A DNA stretch of 12,208 bases from an uncultured Eggerthellaceae bacterium (GCA_934623455.1 CAKTVK010000056.1:1-12208), one strand, 5' to 3'; counted from the first letter of the stretch, positions 1-6,480 are shown. Numbers and translations are program-made. Notes: a model not told the origin generated them from the letters alone.

Positions 1-87
1 GTCTCAAGGCGCTGCCCCTCGCTTTGCTCAGGGCGCATCGCCCTTGACTCGTCGCGTGCCGCTGGAAGCGGCTCGCGCATTGCCGGC

Positions 88-103
88 CGCCCCTGAAGGG
101 GCG
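88..103. repeat. hairpin just downstream of the transposase gene
   Basis: Perfect stem CGCCCC / GGGGCG with loop TGAA, lying 10 nt beyond the transposase stop codon. Two more perfect stems follow: 58-72 (GCCGCT-GGA-AGCGGC) and 30-44 (AGGGCG-CAT-CGCCCT). Their position fits the right-end recognition hairpin of IS200-type elements. They have no T-tract, so they are not obvious terminators. Confidence 0.45.
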
Positions 104-113
104 ACCCCCTACC

Positions 114-569
114 TTACTTCTCGGACGGGTCCCCGTACTCCTTGACGCCCAGCTTGCCCGGCGCGATGCCATGGGCTTCCTGCTCCTGGATGTACTTCCT
201 TATGGTGGCCTCGTTCAGCCCGACGGTTGAAACGCAGTGGCCCTCCGACCAGAAGCGGCGGTTGCCGAACTCGTGCTTGAGGTTCGCGTGCAAGGCGCGC
301 ATCATCAGAGCGCTTTTGCCCTTGAGATACCCCATGAAGCTCGCCACCGCCAGCTTGGGCGGTATGCCCGCCAGCATATGCACGTGGTCCGGCATGAGGT
401 GCCCCTCTATTATCCCGACCCCCTTGTAGCCGCGAAGCTGGCGGAATATCTCCCCCAGGGAATCGCGATATCGGTTACAGGCGATCTTTCGCCTATACTT
501 CGGTGCGGACACGATGCGGTACGCGGCCCACCACTTCGTGTGCGACAGGCTGTTTGCCTGGTTTGCCAT
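114..569 (-). CDS. tnpA: IS200/IS605-family transposase TnpA (HUH, Tyr1)
   Basis: Small single-strand DNA transposase of 151 aa, the normal size for the family. Seen directly: SLSHTKW near the N-terminus, PKYRR at residues 23-27, the HUH motif H62-V-H64 inside MPDHVHML, the IPPK and GYLKGKSAL blocks (69-72 and 80-88), and the nucleophile Tyr126 in IRKYIQEQE. All catalytic residues are there, so the enzyme looks functional. Family members act as dimers that cut and rejoin single-stranded ends through a 5'-phosphotyrosine. I chose the ATG at 569 because MANQANSLSHTKW matches the usual family N-terminus and a GGAAAGG lies upstream; the reading frame stays open back to a TTG at 644, but those 25 residues do not resemble the family. 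The gene stands alone, with strong hairpins in its leader that probably limit its transcription and translation. Confidence 0.9.
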   Translation of the reverse strand: MANQANSLSHTKWWAAYRIVSAPKYRRKIACNRYRDSLGEIFRQLRGYKGVGIIEGHLMPDHVHMLAGIPPKLAVASFMGYLKGKSALMMRALHANLKHEFGNRRFWSEGHCVSTVGLNEATIRKYIQEQEAHGIAPGKLGVKEYGDPSEK

Positions 570-643
570 GATGGCCGCCTTTCCGGGTGATACGTCCCAG
601 GCAAGCGTATCGTACCCCATCGGAGGGCAGCCATCGTCGCGCA

Positions 644-726
644 AGGGCGAAGCCCTCGATGCGCACCCGCATAGCGGGTGGTTTATTTCCCGACGCGCTG
701 CGCGCGTCGGGCAGGCTCACGAGCCT
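644..726. repeat. run of four hairpins upstream of tnpA
   Basis: Four short dyads follow one another: 644-656 (AGGGC-GAA-GCCCT), 664-680 (CACCCGC-ATA-GCGGGTG), 689-711 (a 10-bp stem beginning CCCGACGCG with a 3-nt loop) and 713-726 (AGGCTC-AC-GAGCCT). In IS200-type elements the left end holds recognition hairpins that also block incoming transcription and hide the transposase start. That role is inferred here; the dyads themselves are read directly. Confidence 0.5.
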
Positions 727-735
727 ACAAAACGA

Positions 736-792
736 CCACCCCGACTATCCGCTATTCGCGGAAGAGCAAAGGAGCTCTTGTTGTCGGGGTGG
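736..792. other. three-way-junction-like folded element
   Basis: A perfect 10-bp outer stem, CCACCCCGAC (736-745) with GTCGGGGTGG (783-792), encloses two further hairpins: TCCGC/GCGGA (748-752 with 758-762) and AGAGC/GCTCT (763-767 with 774-778). Either strand can form a compact cloverleaf. It has no T-tract and no match to a tRNA. It lies at the border between the insertion sequence and the A+T-richer stretch, so it may be the left end of the element, a target structure, or a small structured RNA. The function is unknown. Confidence 0.4.
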
Positions 793-1182
793 AACCTTTT
801 ACATGGACAGGATAACAAACGAATCTTAATATGGCCATAGTCATACACCGAATGATCGCAAATTGTTACCGCCGTAAAACCCGAAAATCCTCGGAAGACT
901 CGGTTGAACCTCAACGCAGGCAAAGATAAATTCCTTAATATCAGAAGTAAGCCGATCGTAACGGCAACATCAAGCTCGGATTCATTCTCGTCAACCGCAT
1001 CGCAGAAGCAGTAGATTCACTGACCTCCGCAGAGATAACAAGAGGATGAAGCATATACGGGTACCTAGAAAAACTGACTGGCCGCAAAATAGCGACAGCG
1101 AAGCAGTTCTGCGAGATAATCGTAAGCGAAAAACCACTGGTCTTATTAAGAAAAGAATGTTCTCGTCTCTAAGAAACAAGCG

Positions 1183-1205
1183 TAAAATACTTAAATGTGA
1201 AGTAT
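1183..1205 (+). promoter_or_regulatory. candidate promoter/operator of the RM cassette
   Basis: A TAAAAT (1183-1188) that could serve as a -10 box is overlapped and followed by the perfect dyad ATACTT-N7-AAGTAT (1187-1205), close to where transcription would begin. The -35 region is weak. The downstream methyltransferase has its own N-terminal helix-turn-helix, so a dyad here is a natural candidate for autoregulatory binding. This is an inference from position and symmetry only. Confidence 0.35.
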
Positions 1206-1218
1206 CATTCTCAATTTT

Positions 1219-1223
1219 AAGGA
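1219..1223 (+). promoter_or_regulatory. ribosome binding site deciding the TTG start of the methyltransferase
   Basis: AAGGA sits 6 nt before the TTG at 1230. Starting at this TTG gives a complete helix-turn-helix beginning MYTIIKEIRKERGISQ, so a TTG start is preferred over any later ATG. Confidence 0.6.
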
Positions 1224-1229
1224 ATTCGC

Positions 1230-2390
1230 TTGTATACCATAATTAAAGAAATACGAAAAGAACGTGGCATAAGCCAAACCGAACTTTCGTCCATCTGCGA
1301 GATAAGTCGCAAAACGTTGTCCAATATCGAAAACGGGAAATGCACTCCCAGCGCAAAAACCGCCCTTAAAATCGCAGAAGCTCTGGGGCTTCCTTGCGAA
1401 AAGGTTTTTATTGAGCCTGGCGATCCCGTCCCCGCCGATAGGCTTCCGACTACCATCAAATATATTGACTTGTTTTGTGGGATCGGGGGATTTCGCTTTG
1501 CCGCAAACAACAGCTTTCAAAAAGCAGGCATTAATGGAGAGTGCGTCTTTAGCAGCGATATCGACAAAAACGCTCAGATTAGCTACGCCGCTAACTTCGG
1601 CGAAACGCCTGTTGGTGACATCACAAAAGTAAATGCTGCAGATATCCAAGATTTCGATTTGCTTTTTGGAGGATTTCCCTGTCAAGCATTCTCCATTATC
1701 GGAAAGCGTCTAGGTTTTGAAGACAAGACACGTGGCACGCTTTTCTTCGACATTGCTCGCATTCTCAAAGAGAAAAAACCACAGGCGTTTGTTCTCGAAA
1801 ACGTCAAGCAACTCGCATCTCACGACAAGGGCAGAACCCTTGATACAATCCTTTCGACGTTGCGCGACGAACTGGGTTATTACGTTGATTACAAAATTCT
1901 GAATGCTCTCGATTTCGGACTGCCGCAAAAAAGAGAACGCATCATCATCGTAGGATCGAAAAAACCCTTCAAAATGAATTGGCCAACTTCATTTTCGCGA
2001 AATCAAACCCTGGCAGATATTCTTGAAACCAACGTAGATAAAAAGCATTATGCCTCTGAAGCCATTGTCGCCAAAAGAAAAGCGAAGCATACGGCTTCAT
2101 GCTACCCATCCGTATGGCACGAGAATAAGTCTGGAAATATATCATCCTATCCATATAGCTGCGCATTGCGTGCTGGTGCTAGCTACAATTACCTGCTCGT
2201 AAACGGAGAGCGAAGGCTGACGCCTAGAGAAATGCTAAGACTGCAAGGCTTTCCTGACTCATTCAAAATTGCCGTTTCCGACTATCAAACGAGGCATCAG
2301 GCAGGAAATGCCGTACCTGTTAATATGGTAGAAGCTGTTCTTGATGCATTTTTGCCATTAGCGTTCCCCCCAAAAGAAAGCGAGCAATAA
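1230..2390 (+). CDS. DNA (cytosine-5)-methyltransferase with N-terminal HTH domain
   Basis: Modification enzyme of a type II RM system, which methylates cytosine at C5 in the recognition site using S-adenosylmethionine. The 386 residues show all key motifs in order: an XRE-like helix-turn-helix (about 1-60, with SQTELSSICEISRKTLSNIE); motif I DLFCGIGGF (80-88); motif IV GGFPCQAFS with catalytic Cys151; motif VI ENV (190-192); motif VIII QKRERIIIVG (233-242); a target-recognition region of about 245-325; motif IX RLTPREMLRLQGFP (329-342); and motif X QAGNAVPVNM (357-366). An HTH-bearing C5 methyltransferase resembles M.SsoII/M.Ecl18kI, where the HTH controls RM transcription. Start is TTG with AAGGA 6 nt upstream. 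The endonuclease-like gene follows after 2 nt. Many A/T-ending codons, unlike the core genes to the right, point to transfer. The recognition sequence cannot be read from the protein. Confidence 0.95.
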   Translation: MYTIIKEIRKERGISQTELSSICEISRKTLSNIENGKCTPSAKTALKIAEALGLPCEKVFIEPGDPVPADRLPTTIKYIDLFCGIGGFRFAANNSFQKAGINGECVFSSDIDKNAQISYAANFGETPVGDITKVNAADIQDFDLLFGGFPCQAFSIIGKRLGFEDKTRGTLFFDIARILKEKKPQAFVLENVKQLASHDKGRTLDTILSTLRDELGYYVDYKILNALDFGLPQKRERIIIVGSKKPFKMNWPTSFSRNQTLADILETNVDKKHYASEAIVAKRKAKHTASCYPSVWHENKSGNISSYPYSCALRAGASYNYLLVNGERRLTPREMLRLQGFPDSFKIAVSDYQTRHQAGNAVPVNMVEAVLDAFLPLAFPPKESEQ

Positions 2391-2392
2391 TC

Positions 2393-3142
2393 ATGGAGCC
2401 GCGCCTAAGAACCGTCAACAAAGCTGTCGCACCTTACCCAATAAACAACTTCCCGAAATCGTTTATTGAGAAGTTCACGGAAGAAATGATTTATCTACAT
2501 GCGACGAAGCACCCCGTATCGATTGAAGGCGAAGAATGGGAGCAGATTTTCGCATTGTGCATCGGGGCTGATTGGAAGCCCTCCAATGTCGGACTCGATG
2601 ATGTCGTCCTCGACAATTGCTGCTGGAGCGCAAAAACGGTAAAGTCCAACCTAAAAAACTTAGGAGCACAAAAAGAAGTGCGACTTATCAGCGGACGAAA
2701 TTCTCCGACATACAGCTTTGGTGAGAGTGGTATCGGCCCCGATACCACCGATCCTAACGAAATCGGGAAAATGGTTCTCGAAATATGGAACGAACGAGTT
2801 TCCGGCATAAGACAAATCTTTAAATTCGCCCGCACAGTAGTCCTCGTAAAGGGAGAGAATCATGAAGAATTTCTCATATTTGAAGCGGATACGGTTCGAT
2901 ATGAACCAGAAAGGTTTCATTTTGCCTGGAATTCACGAGGGAATCTCGAAGGCTATGAAAACGAAACGCAGAAACATCGCTTTACGTGGCAGCCTCATGG
3001 ATCTCAATTCACGATTATCGAAGAAATTCCCAAGAATCGTCTCCATTTGAAAATCACCCCTCCTGAAAGAATCAGCAAAGAAGCAGTACTCGACTCAGTA
3101 GGGTACGAATTCACCGACTATTGGGTTGTTGAGCTTCCATAA
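2393..3142 (+). CDS. probable type II restriction endonuclease
   Basis: A 249-aa soluble protein with no membrane segments or signal peptide. I do not recognise its family with certainty. The restriction role is inferred mainly from context: it begins 2 nt after a C5 methyltransferase in the same orientation, shares its low-G+C codon use, and the pair ends at an intrinsic terminator. A plausible divergent PD-(D/E)xK-type active site is D69-D70 followed by W78-S79-A80-K81-T82, with acidic residues E45-E50 before it. The C-terminal half, rich in aromatic and charged residues (about 135-249), could carry DNA recognition. The ATG at 2393 is the only sensible start; no strong separate ribosome site is seen, so translation is probably coupled to the methyltransferase. 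Alternative: another RM-associated protein. Confidence 0.65.
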   Translation: MEPRLRTVNKAVAPYPINNFPKSFIEKFTEEMIYLHATKHPVSIEGEEWEQIFALCIGADWKPSNVGLDDVVLDNCCWSAKTVKSNLKNLGAQKEVRLISGRNSPTYSFGESGIGPDTTDPNEIGKMVLEIWNERVSGIRQIFKFARTVVLVKGENHEEFLIFEADTVRYEPERFHFAWNSRGNLEGYENETQKHRFTWQPHGSQFTIIEEIPKNRLHLKITPPERISKEAVLDSVGYEFTDYWVVELP

Positions 3143-3146
3143 ACTC

Positions 3147-3172
3147 ATGGCGACTTCTGTCGCCATTTTTTC
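3147..3172 (+). terminator. intrinsic terminator of the RM cassette
   Basis: Perfect 8-bp stem ATGGCGAC / GTCGCCAT with loop TTCT, running directly into TTTTTTC. It starts 5 nt after the stop codon of the endonuclease-like gene. Confidence 0.85.
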
Positions 3173-3217
3173 TTTATTCTGCTCAAATTTTGCTCAAGCA
3201 GTTCAGAAAAAGCCTTA

Positions 3218-3256
3218 GAAAATCAAAACAGGTCAGAGCATCAAGCTTCTGACCTG
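3218..3256 (-). terminator. terminator of the initiator tRNA gene
   Basis: On the minus strand a 9-bp stem, CAGGTCAGA / TCTGACCTG (3248-3256 with 3229-3237), is followed by TTTTGATTTTCT. It begins 10 nt past the 3' end of the tRNA. The plus strand has no T-tract after the stem, so it works for the tRNA side only. Confidence 0.7.
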
Positions 3257-3265
3257 GTAAAATAC

Positions 3266-3342
<77 letters not shown>

Positions 3343-3360
3343 ATTTGCGTGCGCCTCTAT

Positions 3361-3381
3361 GCGTCTAATTATTATAGACGC
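3361..3381. promoter_or_regulatory. perfect dyad over the tRNA-fMet -10 box
   Basis: Arms GCGTCTA and TAGACGC are separated by 7 A/T bases. The minus-strand TATAAT box lies inside this dyad (3371-3376). The symmetry could be an operator, or a hairpin at the 5' end of the tRNA precursor; only the dyad is observed. Confidence 0.4.
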
Positions 3382-3412
3382 ACTCTATATATAAATGCAA
3401 GAACTTTTTCAA
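3371..3412 (-). promoter_or_regulatory. promoter of the initiator tRNA gene
   Basis: On the minus strand TTGCAT (3395-3400), an 18-nt spacer and a consensus TATAAT (3371-3376) lie about 30 nt before the mature 5' end of the tRNA. An alternative pairing is TTGAAA (3407-3412) with TATAGA after 17 nt. The stretch is strongly A/T-rich, as expected of a strong stable-RNA promoter. Confidence 0.7.
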
Positions 3413-3470
3413 CTTTTTTGCTCCGACCAACCAAGCGCCGCCGCGGCACCAAAAACGTGCGGAAACCATA

Positions 3471-3493
3471 AGCGCCGGTGGCGGAGCCACGCT
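3471..3493 (-). terminator. possible weak terminator after proS
   Basis: A stem GTGGC/GCCAC with outer AGCG/CGCT pairing and a small bulge lies 26 nt downstream of the proS stop. The minus strand has no T-tract directly after it (a TTTTT comes about 20 nt later), so it is not a classic intrinsic terminator. Confidence 0.2.
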
Positions 3494-3518
3494 ACCGCGA
3501 CCCCACTCCCGCAACGTT

Positions 3519-5264
3519 TTACTTCAGCACCTCGTAATCAACCGAGGAATCATCCCAGTTGATAGCCGCGCGCAACGCCGCAAACTTCTGCTCTAGCGCA
3601 TCCAGCGGCACGTCAAACTTCTCACCCGTCTTACGCACCTTCACCTCTACGTTGCCCGCATCAAGCCCGCGATTTCCCACCGTAATCTGCAGCGGCCAGC
3701 CAATCAGATCGGCATCGGCAAACTTCACGCCCGGGCGCTCCTTGCGATCGTCAATGACCACTTCCCACCCCTGACGTGCAAGTTTCGCGGCAATATCCTC
3801 GGCCGCAGGCTGCACGAGCTCGTCCTTCACCGCCAACGGCACCACGCAAATCTGCGCCGGAGCAATTGCCAGCGGCCACACAATGCCTGCATCGTCGTGG
3901 CACTGCTCCACTGCCGCTGCCAGCGTGCGAGAAACGCCCACGCCGTAGCAACCCATGATGAACGGCTTCTCCTTACCGTTCACATCCATGAACGTCGCAC
4001 CCATAGCCTCGGAGTACTTCGTGCCCAGCTTGAAGATCTGACCAGCCTCGATGCCGCGCGCGCTCTTCAACGGCTTGCCGCACACGGGGCACGCGTCGCC
4101 TTCCTTGACCACGCACAGGTCGCCCCAGCAATCCACCTGGAAATCTTCACCCGGCTTTGCACCCGCAAAATGGAAACCGTCCTCGTTTGCGCCCACAACC
4201 CAGCGCTCAACGTTGCGCAGGCACTCATCGGCCGCCACTTTCACGCCAGAAGGCAGACCAACGGGGCCCATCGAGCCCTTCACCAGGCCGTATTCCACCA
4301 TTTCCTCGTCGCTCAGCTGACGGAAGCCCGGAATAAGCTGCGCCGCCTTGATCTCGTTCACCTCATAAGCACCCGGCACGAACAACACCCAAACGGTGCC
4401 CTCTTCGTCAATGCCGCTAAACGCCTTCATCAGCGCCATTTCGCTGCAACCCAAGAACGCGGAAAGCTCGGCAATCGTATGCACGCCCGGCGTAGTAAGC
4501 TTTGTCAGCTGGTCGCACGCGTACTGCTCCGCCACGGGGCTGCACGCGCCAATCTCGGTATCGGCTGCGTAACCGCAATCGCAATACACCAGCTCGCACT
4601 CGCCCGTTTCCGCCAGAACCATGAATTCCTCGGAACCGCTGCCGCCAATTTGGCCGCTGTCTGCCTGCACAATGCGGTAATCGAAGCCCATACGGCTGAA
4701 CATGTTGCTGTACGCCTCGCGCATCTGCAAATAGCTGGCGTCCAAACCCTCTTGGTCGGCGTCAAAGCTGTACGCGTCCTTCATAATGAACTCGCGCCCG
4801 CGCAGCAGACCGAAACGCGGACGGCGCTCATCGCGGAACTTCAGCTGAATCTGATACAGGTTCTTCGGCAGGTCCTTATAACTGCGAAGCTCGTTTTTCA
4901 CCAGGTCAGTGACTACTTCCTCATGCGTCGGGCCCAGGCAATACTGCACTTCGTGACGGTCGGTAAAGCGAAGCATCTCCGCGCCGTACGCATCCCAACG
5001 CCCGCTTTCGCGCCACAGTTCGGCGTTCTGCACGAACGGCATAAGAAGCTCCTGGCCACCGTGCGAGTCCATTTCCTCGCGCACGATGTTCTCAATCTTG
5101 CGCAAAACGCGCGTGCCCAGCGGCATGAACGTATACATGCCCGCCGCTTCTTTGCGCAACATGCCCGCACGCGTCAGCAACTTCGCGCTGGCAATGTCAG
5201 CGTCGCTCGGATCCTCCTTGAGCGTGGGCGCGTACACCTGGCTCATCTTCAAAATAGCGCTCAT
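3519..5264 (-). CDS. proS: prolyl-tRNA synthetase (bacterial type, with editing domain)
   Basis: Cytoplasmic enzyme that charges tRNA-Pro with proline. At 581 aa it has the length of the long bacterial ProS. Class II motifs are clear: motif 1 around residues 31-64 (TRAGMLRKEAAGMYTFMPLG), motif 2 at 143-166 (FRDERRPRFG, GREFIMKDAYSF) and motif 3 at 438-450 (GCYGVGVSRTLAA). The INS/YbaK-like editing insertion, which hydrolyses Ala-tRNA-Pro, spans about 225-390 and keeps Lys280, matching the E. coli editing lysine, in ALMKAF. Paired cysteines at 228/230 and 392/395 flank it. The C-terminal anticodon-binding domain is about 465-565. The ATG overlaps the ispG stop as ATGA, which implies translational coupling, with GGAGGA 12 nt upstream. 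It is the last gene of the minus-strand run. Confidence 0.97.
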   Translation of the reverse strand: MSAILKMSQVYAPTLKEDPSDADIASAKLLTRAGMLRKEAAGMYTFMPLGTRVLRKIENIVREEMDSHGGQELLMPFVQNAELWRESGRWDAYGAEMLRFTDRHEVQYCLGPTHEEVVTDLVKNELRSYKDLPKNLYQIQLKFRDERRPRFGLLRGREFIMKDAYSFDADQEGLDASYLQMREAYSNMFSRMGFDYRIVQADSGQIGGSGSEEFMVLAETGECELVYCDCGYAADTEIGACSPVAEQYACDQLTKLTTPGVHTIAELSAFLGCSEMALMKAFSGIDEEGTVWVLFVPGAYEVNEIKAAQLIPGFRQLSDEEMVEYGLVKGSMGPVGLPSGVKVAADECLRNVERWVVGANEDGFHFAGAKPGEDFQVDCWGDLCVVKEGDACPVCGKPLKSARGIEAGQIFKLGTKYSEAMGATFMDVNGKEKPFIMGCYGVGVSRTLAAAVEQCHDDAGIVWPLAIAPAQICVVPLAVKDELVQPAAEDIAAKLARQGWEVVIDDRKERPGVKFADADLIGWPLQITVGNRGLDAGNVEVKVRKTGEKFDVPLDALEQKFAALRAAINWDDSSVDYEVLK

Positions 5265-6343
5265 AGTTTCGCAATCTCCTCCATAAGTGCGTCCAAAATT
5301 TCGTCTTCGCTTACTTTACGCAACATTTCGCCTTGAGAAAAGACTATTCCTGTACCGTTTCCGCATGCCACGCCAATATCGGCGTCCGATGCCTCGCCCG
5401 GCCCGTTCACCACGCAGCCCATCACAGCCACTTTCAGCGGACGCTCCACACTAGCAAGGCGCGCCTCCACGGCTTCTGCCAGCGGAATCAGATCCACCTG
5501 CGTACGCCCACACGTGGGGCAGCTGATAAGTTCCACGCCTCTATGCCGCAACCCCAGCGCATTCAGCAGCGCCCAGCACGCGCGCACTTCTTGAGTGGGG
5601 TCATCGGTCAGAGAGATGCGAAGCGTGTCGCCAATTCCCTGTTCCAGCAGAATTCCCAGGCCAGCGGCACTTTTTATGATGCCCTGAAACAGCGTGCCCG
5701 CCTCGGTAACGCCAATATGAAGCGGCGTTTGCGGAATGCGCTCGGACAACAGCTGATACGTTTCAATGGTAGCAACAACATCATGCGCCTTTGCAGACAC
5801 CACCACATCGCGAAAATCGCGGCTCTCGAAATACGACGCGTAATCAGCAGCGCTTTGCGCCAGCTTCTGGGGAAGCGTCAAGTCATCGCGCGCGGCCAAC
5901 TCCTTGTCAAGCGACCCCGCGTTCACACCCACGCGAATGGGAATGCCCGCTTCGCGCGCCGCTTCGATCACTTCATTGGTTTTCTCGAAACCGCCGATGT
6001 TTCCCGGATTGATACGCAGCTTCGCCGCGCCGCGTTGAGCTGCGCCGATGGCGATTCGTGCATCAAAATGGATATCAGCGACCACGGGAAGGGGGCTTTC
6101 CGCGCACACTTCCTCGAAGACATCCAGGCAATCAAGCCGCGGAACCGCCATGCGCACCACTTCGCAGCCAGCCGCCGCAAGTCGCTCGATTTGCGCCAAA
6201 TTCGCGGCTGCATCTTCGGCGGAGGCATTCAGCATGGACTGCACCACCACGGGAGCGCCGCCGCCCAACGGCACCGCGCGTCCCGCCGCGCGAAACGCTG
6301 CGTTACCCACCAGCACCTGGCGCGTTTTCTCATTCGGTTTCAT
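5261..6343 (-). CDS. ispG: 4-hydroxy-3-methylbut-2-enyl diphosphate synthase
   Basis: IspG (GcpE) is the [4Fe-4S] enzyme of the MEP pathway that reductively converts 2-C-methylerythritol 2,4-cyclodiphosphate to HMBPP. The 360-aa product has the N-terminal TIM-barrel with PVVVQSM (31-37), VVADIHFDA (87-95) and KLRINPGNIG (108-117), and the C-terminal cluster domain with Cys275 and Cys278 (SCPTCGRTQVD), Cys310 and Glu317 (GCVVNGPGEASDADIG). All cluster ligands are present. The frame is open upstream to 6424, but the ATG at 6343 has AAGGAG just before it and gives the family's usual N-terminus. The gene shares a 4-nt overlap with proS. It works two steps after dxr, which lies 3 kb upstream in the same direction. 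Confidence 0.97.
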   Translation of the reverse strand: MKPNEKTRQVLVGNAAFRAAGRAVPLGGGAPVVVQSMLNASAEDAAANLAQIERLAAAGCEVVRMAVPRLDCLDVFEEVCAESPLPVVADIHFDARIAIGAAQRGAAKLRINPGNIGGFEKTNEVIEAAREAGIPIRVGVNAGSLDKELAARDDLTLPQKLAQSAADYASYFESRDFRDVVVSAKAHDVVATIETYQLLSERIPQTPLHIGVTEAGTLFQGIIKSAAGLGILLEQGIGDTLRISLTDDPTQEVRACWALLNALGLRHRGVELISCPTCGRTQVDLIPLAEAVEARLASVERPLKVAVMGCVVNGPGEASDADIGVACGNGTGIVFSQGEMLRKVSEDEILDALMEEIAKL

Positions 6344-6347
6344 GGCG

Positions 6348-6353
6348 CTCCTT
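6348..6353 (-). promoter_or_regulatory. ribosome binding site deciding the ispG start
   Basis: On the minus strand AAGGAG lies 4 nt before the ATG at 6343. The longer open frame back to 6424 has no comparable site, and its 27 extra residues do not look like an IspG N-terminus. Confidence 0.6.
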
Positions 6354-6446
6354 TCCGTTCGCGCGTCTTCCCATGTCAACGGGTCCATCGACCGCAGACC
6401 GCCAGCGGGCTCTCGTCGTACCACGACGACCGCCAGACCCTTCCCC

Positions 6447-6479
6447 TTGTTGACAAAAGGTGGGGTAATTTGTCAACAA
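6447..6479. promoter_or_regulatory. long perfect inverted repeat between symporter gene and ispG
   Basis: Arms TTGTTGACAAA (6447-6457) and TTTGTCAACAA (6469-6479) are perfect 11-bp inverted copies separated by 11 bp. Each arm is itself nearly symmetric (TTGT-NN-ACAA), so the element can be read as two operator-like boxes whose centres are 23 bp apart. It begins one base past the symporter stop codon and about 105 bp before ispG. There is no T-tract on either strand, which argues against a simple terminator. A role in controlling ispG-proS or ending the symporter message is inferred. Confidence 0.5.
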
Positions 6480-6480
6480 A

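Larger units (their letters stand above)
1..792 (-). mobile_element. IS200-type insertion sequence, approximate limits
   Basis: One transposase gene of the IS200 (Tyr1/HUH) type is flanked by clusters of perfect hairpins instead of terminal inverted repeats, as expected for this family, which moves as single-stranded DNA and recognises subterminal hairpins. On the gene's 3' side lie stems at 30-44, 58-72 and 88-103; on its 5' side lie stems at 644-656, 664-680, 689-711 and 713-726. No tnpB/IscB-like accessory gene is present, which fits IS200 and not IS605. I cannot fix the exact cleavage points, and the left part may run off the window. The structured block 736-792 may belong to the element or to the site it entered. 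Confidence 0.5.
793..1229. other. gene-less A+T-richer stretch, possible decayed coding remnant
   Basis: No recognisable gene. Base composition shifts here from the G+C-rich insertion sequence to the A+T-richer RM cassette. One plus-strand frame, 951-1172, reads like protein apart from a single TGA at 1047 (segments such as GNIKLGFILVNRIAEAVDS and LEKLTGRKIATAKQF). An overlapping frame at 856-1014 is also open. This could be a gene broken by a frameshift and a stop, or chance. The last ~40 bases contain the promoter and ribosome site of the methyltransferase gene. Confidence 0.25.

Noticed and set aside
570..644. Longer transposase start at a TTG (644)
   Set aside because: The extra 25 residues do not match the family, and the ATG at 569 has a ribosome-site-like GGAAAGG and the usual MANQANSLSHTKW beginning.
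903..917. Possible attachment-site copy of the tRNA T-arm (TTGAACCT)
   Set aside because: Only 8 bases match the tRNA sequence near 3284, too short for an att repeat, and no integrase gene is in the window.
717..923. Minus-strand open frame of 68 codons spanning the folded element
   Set aside because: No family recognised; it covers the inverted repeats at 736-792, and its length is expected by chance.
1191..1685. Minus-strand open frame of 164 codons opposite the methyltransferase N-terminus
   Set aside because: The plus-strand frame holds the HTH and motifs I-IV of the methyltransferase; the minus frame shows nothing recognisable.
3897..5336. Long plus-strand open frame of 479 codons opposite proS
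   Set aside because: It lies wholly antisense to a clear proS, is rich in Ala, His, Arg and Leu as mirror frames of G/C-third-position genes are, has no family motif, and has no ribosome site that I can see.
6448..6478. TTGACA boxes inside the inverted repeat as -35 elements
   Set aside because: At 17 nt from each TTGACA the -10 position would read TCAACA on both strands, a poor match to TATAAT; the boxes are explained by the symmetry of the repeat.
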